From positions 1-8,965 of the forward strand of contig CALARM010000857.1 in NCBI GenBank assembly GCA_937888925.1: a stretch of 8,965 bases of DNA, in the 5' to 3' direction. Position 1 is the first letter of the stretch. Each line of letters begins with the position of its first letter. The notes beneath the pieces were generated by a model. That model saw only the letters and a list, made by a program, of their open reading frames with translations. It had not been told where the DNA came from and made no database searches. This stretch comes from an uncultured Synergistia bacterium. GTDB lineage: Bacteria; Eremiobacterota; SpSt-956; JAKJGF01. The position numbers were made by a program, and so were the translations under genes. Positions 6,850 to 8,965 of this stretch are shown in pieces.

Positions 6850-8811
6850 TTATCCCTGTTTTTTTCTTTCCTGAATAGACTGTGTAAGACCTTCCCAGTT
6901 ATATTTTGATCTGTTCTTTTTCTCCATCATATCCTGCACTGTCCATACCTGATTTCTTCCATGTTCTTTTGCATAGTAAAGTGCCTGATCCGTAAGGTGT
7001 ATAAGCTGGTTTTTTACGGTGCTGTCCACTGGATAACTTCCTACTCCGATACTTATTGTAACATGGAGAGGCCTTTCCTGGCCGGGGAATTCTTTTTCGT
7101 CTACGAGTTTACGCAGTCTTTCTGCAAATATTGTCGCATTACTCGCATTCTGTCCGGGAAGTATTATGGCAAATTCTTCTCCTCCGTATCTTGCCGGTAT
7201 ATCAATATTGGCTCTTACATTCTGTTTTACCATTTTTGCTACTTCCATAAGTACTATATCACCCTGCTGATGGCCGTAGGTATCGTTGAAATTCTTGAAA
7301 TGATCTATATCAAACATGATAAGAGAAAACTGGTATCCGTAACGTTTGGAACGAAGTATTTCCTCATCCATTCTTATCTGGAAGTAACGGTGTATATATA
7401 ACTGGGTAAGTCCGTCTATAATGGCAAGTTCATGAAGTCTTGCTTTATCTATAATTATGGCCAGCTGGGTTGCAAGGCTGGACAACAAATCCAGATCGTC
7501 TTCGTCAAAATCCCTGTCATGTCTTTTATTCGTTATATTTACTACTCCGATTATTTTATCATTTATTATCATAGGGACACAGAGAATATTTTTTACTTCA
7601 TAATCTGCTCTTTCATTTTTACGGAGTAAAAATCTCGGATCTTTATGACCTTTATTGGCAATTACAGGTTTCCCCGTCTGTGCCACAATACCTGCAATAC
7701 CTTCTCCCACTTTAAACAGCATGGGATGCTGTGTCTGTTCTACTATATATTCGTCTTTATAAACCCTTAATACAAGGGAGCCGCTTTCTTCATCTATAAG
7801 CATTAGAGAACCTTTTTCTGAATTGACTCCTTTCAGGATATACTCCATTATCATTACCATGAGTTCATCAAGATCATCTGTCTGGTTTACTGCCTGGCTG
7901 ACATTATAGAGTATTGTAAGTTCATTGACCCTTCTGTTTAAAAGATTATTTGATTGTTTTAAATCTTCCATATATTTCATTAATTTATTCTGGGCTTCGT
8001 TTAAATCTGTAAACATTGTTCCGAGTCTTTCTGACATTGTATTAAAAGAATCTGCCAGGGTTTTAATTTCATCTTCAGTTTCTACTACTACTTTGGCGTT
8101 GAAATCACCTTCAGAAATTAATTTTGTATGACGTGCAATGGTTTTGAGAGGTGTAGTAATAAATGATGAAATAAGGAGGCTTAGAATAAAAGAAATAATA
8201 ATATTCGCCAGAAGAACCAGAACTGACCAGTATTTTACATTTCTCTGAAATTCTTCCACTTTTTTTGCTGTCATATCAACTCCGACTACGGCGATGGTTT
8301 TACCTGAAGCATCTTTCAGAGGAGCATAGCCAGAAAGGAATTCTCCCCACTCATCTTTGTAAAAATTTTTTGTTGCCACAGGCTCTAAAAAGGCTGCTTT
8401 ATTTCTGATTTCCGGTATCTTACTGACATCATAAACTACCTCTTCCGGATCAATCATCTTTTTTCCGTAATCTTCAGAAGCAAGTACAAATTTACATTTC
8501 GTCGGATCTTTTGTTTCTACAAGTGTATAAATATATTTTATGTCAGGATTGCTTTCTGCTATATTATGAAGCAGAAGATTGAGATTATTTAACTGTTCGC
8601 TTACTATCAATTGATCCGGATTAAGCTTTTTGTGTGCTTCAGGATCTATAATCAGAGAGGTTGTTACAGCAATACTTACTACATTTTTTTTGAGAGCTTC
8701 AAGCTGTCCTTTTATTCCTATATTGTAGAGGAGAAATATTGTAATAGCTGATAAGCTCAGTGTGATTGACATAAATATTACAAATAATTTAGTTTTAAAG
8801 CTCTTAAACAC
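6850..8811 (-). CDS. Membrane diguanylate cyclase with Cache-like sensor, HAMP, GAF and GGDEF domains
   Basis: A 653-residue inner-membrane enzyme expected to make cyclic di-GMP from two GTP. Order: membrane helix 1 (about 9-31), extracytoplasmic Cache-like sensor (about 32-192, with the typical GYAPLKDASGK...GVDMT at 161-181), membrane helix 2 (about 196-218), HAMP (about 215-268), coiled coil (268-300), GAF (about 308-458), GGDEF (about 465-625). Catalytic features are intact: DGLT (466-469), metal Asp501 in FDIDHFK, guanine-binding Asn509 and Asp518, and GGEEF at 543-547. The RxxD inhibitory site is not: Asp537 is in place but residue 534 is Ala, with Arg shifted to 533. The start is GTG at 8811, with an in-frame stop not far upstream and a Lys-rich stretch before the first helix. 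No EAL domain. Likely controls motility or attachment; the ligand of the sensor is unknown. Confidence 0.93.
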   Translation of the reverse strand: MFKSFKTKLFVIFMSITLSLSAITIFLLYNIGIKGQLEALKKNVVSIAVTTSLIIDPEAHKKLNPDQLIVSEQLNNLNLLLHNIAESNPDIKYIYTLVETKDPTKCKFVLASEDYGKKMIDPEEVVYDVSKIPEIRNKAAFLEPVATKNFYKDEWGEFLSGYAPLKDASGKTIAVVGVDMTAKKVEEFQRNVKYWSVLVLLANIIISFILSLLISSFITTPLKTIARHTKLISEGDFNAKVVVETEDEIKTLADSFNTMSERLGTMFTDLNEAQNKLMKYMEDLKQSNNLLNRRVNELTILYNVSQAVNQTDDLDELMVMIMEYILKGVNSEKGSLMLIDEESGSLVLRVYKDEYIVEQTQHPMLFKVGEGIAGIVAQTGKPVIANKGHKDPRFLLRKNERADYEVKNILCVPMIINDKIIGVVNITNKRHDRDFDEDDLDLLSSLATQLAIIIDKARLHELAIIDGLTQLYIHRYFQIRMDEEILRSKRYGYQFSLIMFDIDHFKNFNDTYGHQQGDIVLMEVAKMVKQNVRANIDIPARYGGEEFAIILPGQNASNATIFAERLRKLVDEKEFPGQERPLHVTISIGVGSYPVDSTVKNQLIHLTDQALYYAKEHGRNQVWTVQDMMEKKNRSKYNWEGLTQSIQERKKQG

Positions 8812-8822
8812 TTCGTCGAAGA

Positions 8823-8829
8823 TCCCTTT
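8823..8829 (-). promoter_or_regulatory. Ribosome binding site of the GTG-started diguanylate cyclase
   Basis: On the minus strand AAAGGGA (8829 to 8823) lies 11 bases before the GTG at 8811-8809, a little further than usual. A near copy of the same stretch, AAAAGGGA, sits about 16 bases further upstream (around 8839-8846). The spacing and the GTG codon suggest modest translation. Confidence 0.5.
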
Positions 8830-8858
8830 ACTTTAAAATCCCTTTTACTCTTTTAAAT

Positions 8859-8887
8859 ATTTTACTTTATGAAAAAGAATAAGTCAA
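8859..8887 (-). promoter_or_regulatory. Sigma70-type promoter of the diguanylate cyclase gene
   Basis: Read on the minus strand, TTGACT (8887-8882) and TAAAAT (8864-8859) are separated by exactly 17 bases. Transcription would begin near 8852 and give a leader of about 40 bases before the GTG at 8811. The -35 hexamer and spacer length are the same as in the pilin operon promoter. Confidence 0.7.
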
Positions 8888-8932
8888 ACTTTAAATAAAT
8901 TTTCTGAAATTTTTTTAAAATTATTTTTTTTT

Positions 8933-8941
8933 TGATATAAT
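8933..8941 (+). promoter_or_regulatory. Possible divergent extended -10 promoter facing out of the window
   Basis: TGATATAAT gives a TG-n-TATAAT extended -10 directed rightwards, with very AT-rich DNA and a run of ten T upstream (8924-8933). No good -35 hexamer is seen at 16-18 bases, though an extended -10 can work without one. A gene starting just beyond base 8965 would support it. The AT-rich context makes chance matches likely. Confidence 0.35.
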
Positions 8942-8965
8942 AGATCTATAATAACAATTATGATC

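Noticed and set aside
6961..7401. Plus-strand ORFs inside the cyclase gene (also 7432-7629 and 7925-8131)
   Set aside because: They lie opposite a gene with complete, well-recognised domains, and their products show no domain-like features.
8947..8956. Second TATAAT on the plus strand and a TG-n-TATTAT on the minus strand at the right edge
   Set aside because: Such matches are frequent in DNA this AT-rich, and neither has a -35 element that can be seen within the window.

Overview
The window is AT-rich, densely coding DNA (I estimate about one third G+C) from a bacterium that makes type IV pili or a related type II secretion pseudopilus. Promoters look sigma70-like and Shine-Dalgarno sites are ordinary. 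Pilin-type proteins of the PilV, PilW and PilX kinds suggest a Gram-negative-type (diderm) envelope. The sequence alone does not fix the phylum. The very large, diverged PilX-like proteins and the unrecognised repeat protein suggest a poorly sampled lineage rather than a model proteobacterium, but that is inference.

Layout. (1) Bases 1-1796, plus strand: the 3' part of a gene cut by the window edge. It encodes an acidic, helical, internally repeated protein of unknown function. (2) Bases 1805-1833: a strong promoter with TTGACT, a 17-base spacer and an extended TG-n-TATAAT -10. (3) Bases 1903-6837: four plus-strand genes read as one operon. They are a PilV/GspI-like minor prepilin, a PilW/GspJ-like minor prepilin, and two tandem PilX/GspK-like proteins of 595 and 581 residues. 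A perfect 48-base tandem duplication just before the second gene copies its ribosome binding site, start codon and prepilin leader codons, leaving a 12-codon mini-ORF upstream of the true start. (4) Bases 6850-8811, minus strand: a membrane diguanylate cyclase (Cache-like sensor, HAMP, GAF, GGDEF), convergent with the pilin operon and only 12 bases from it. (5) Bases 8812-8965: its leader and a TTGACT-17-TAAAAT promoter, plus a possible divergent promoter leaving the window.

How they may work together. PilV, PilW and PilX-type minor pilins form the tip or priming complex that starts assembly of a pilus (GspI, J and K in type II secretion). The two large PilX-like proteins would display bulky extracellular domains at that tip. 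The diguanylate cyclase makes cyclic di-GMP, which often controls pilus extension and surface attachment. A link between this cyclase and these pilins is plausible from position only; the genes are not co-transcribed. No RNA genes, insertion sequences, CRISPR arrays or attachment sites were seen, and no gap between genes exceeds about 160 bases.
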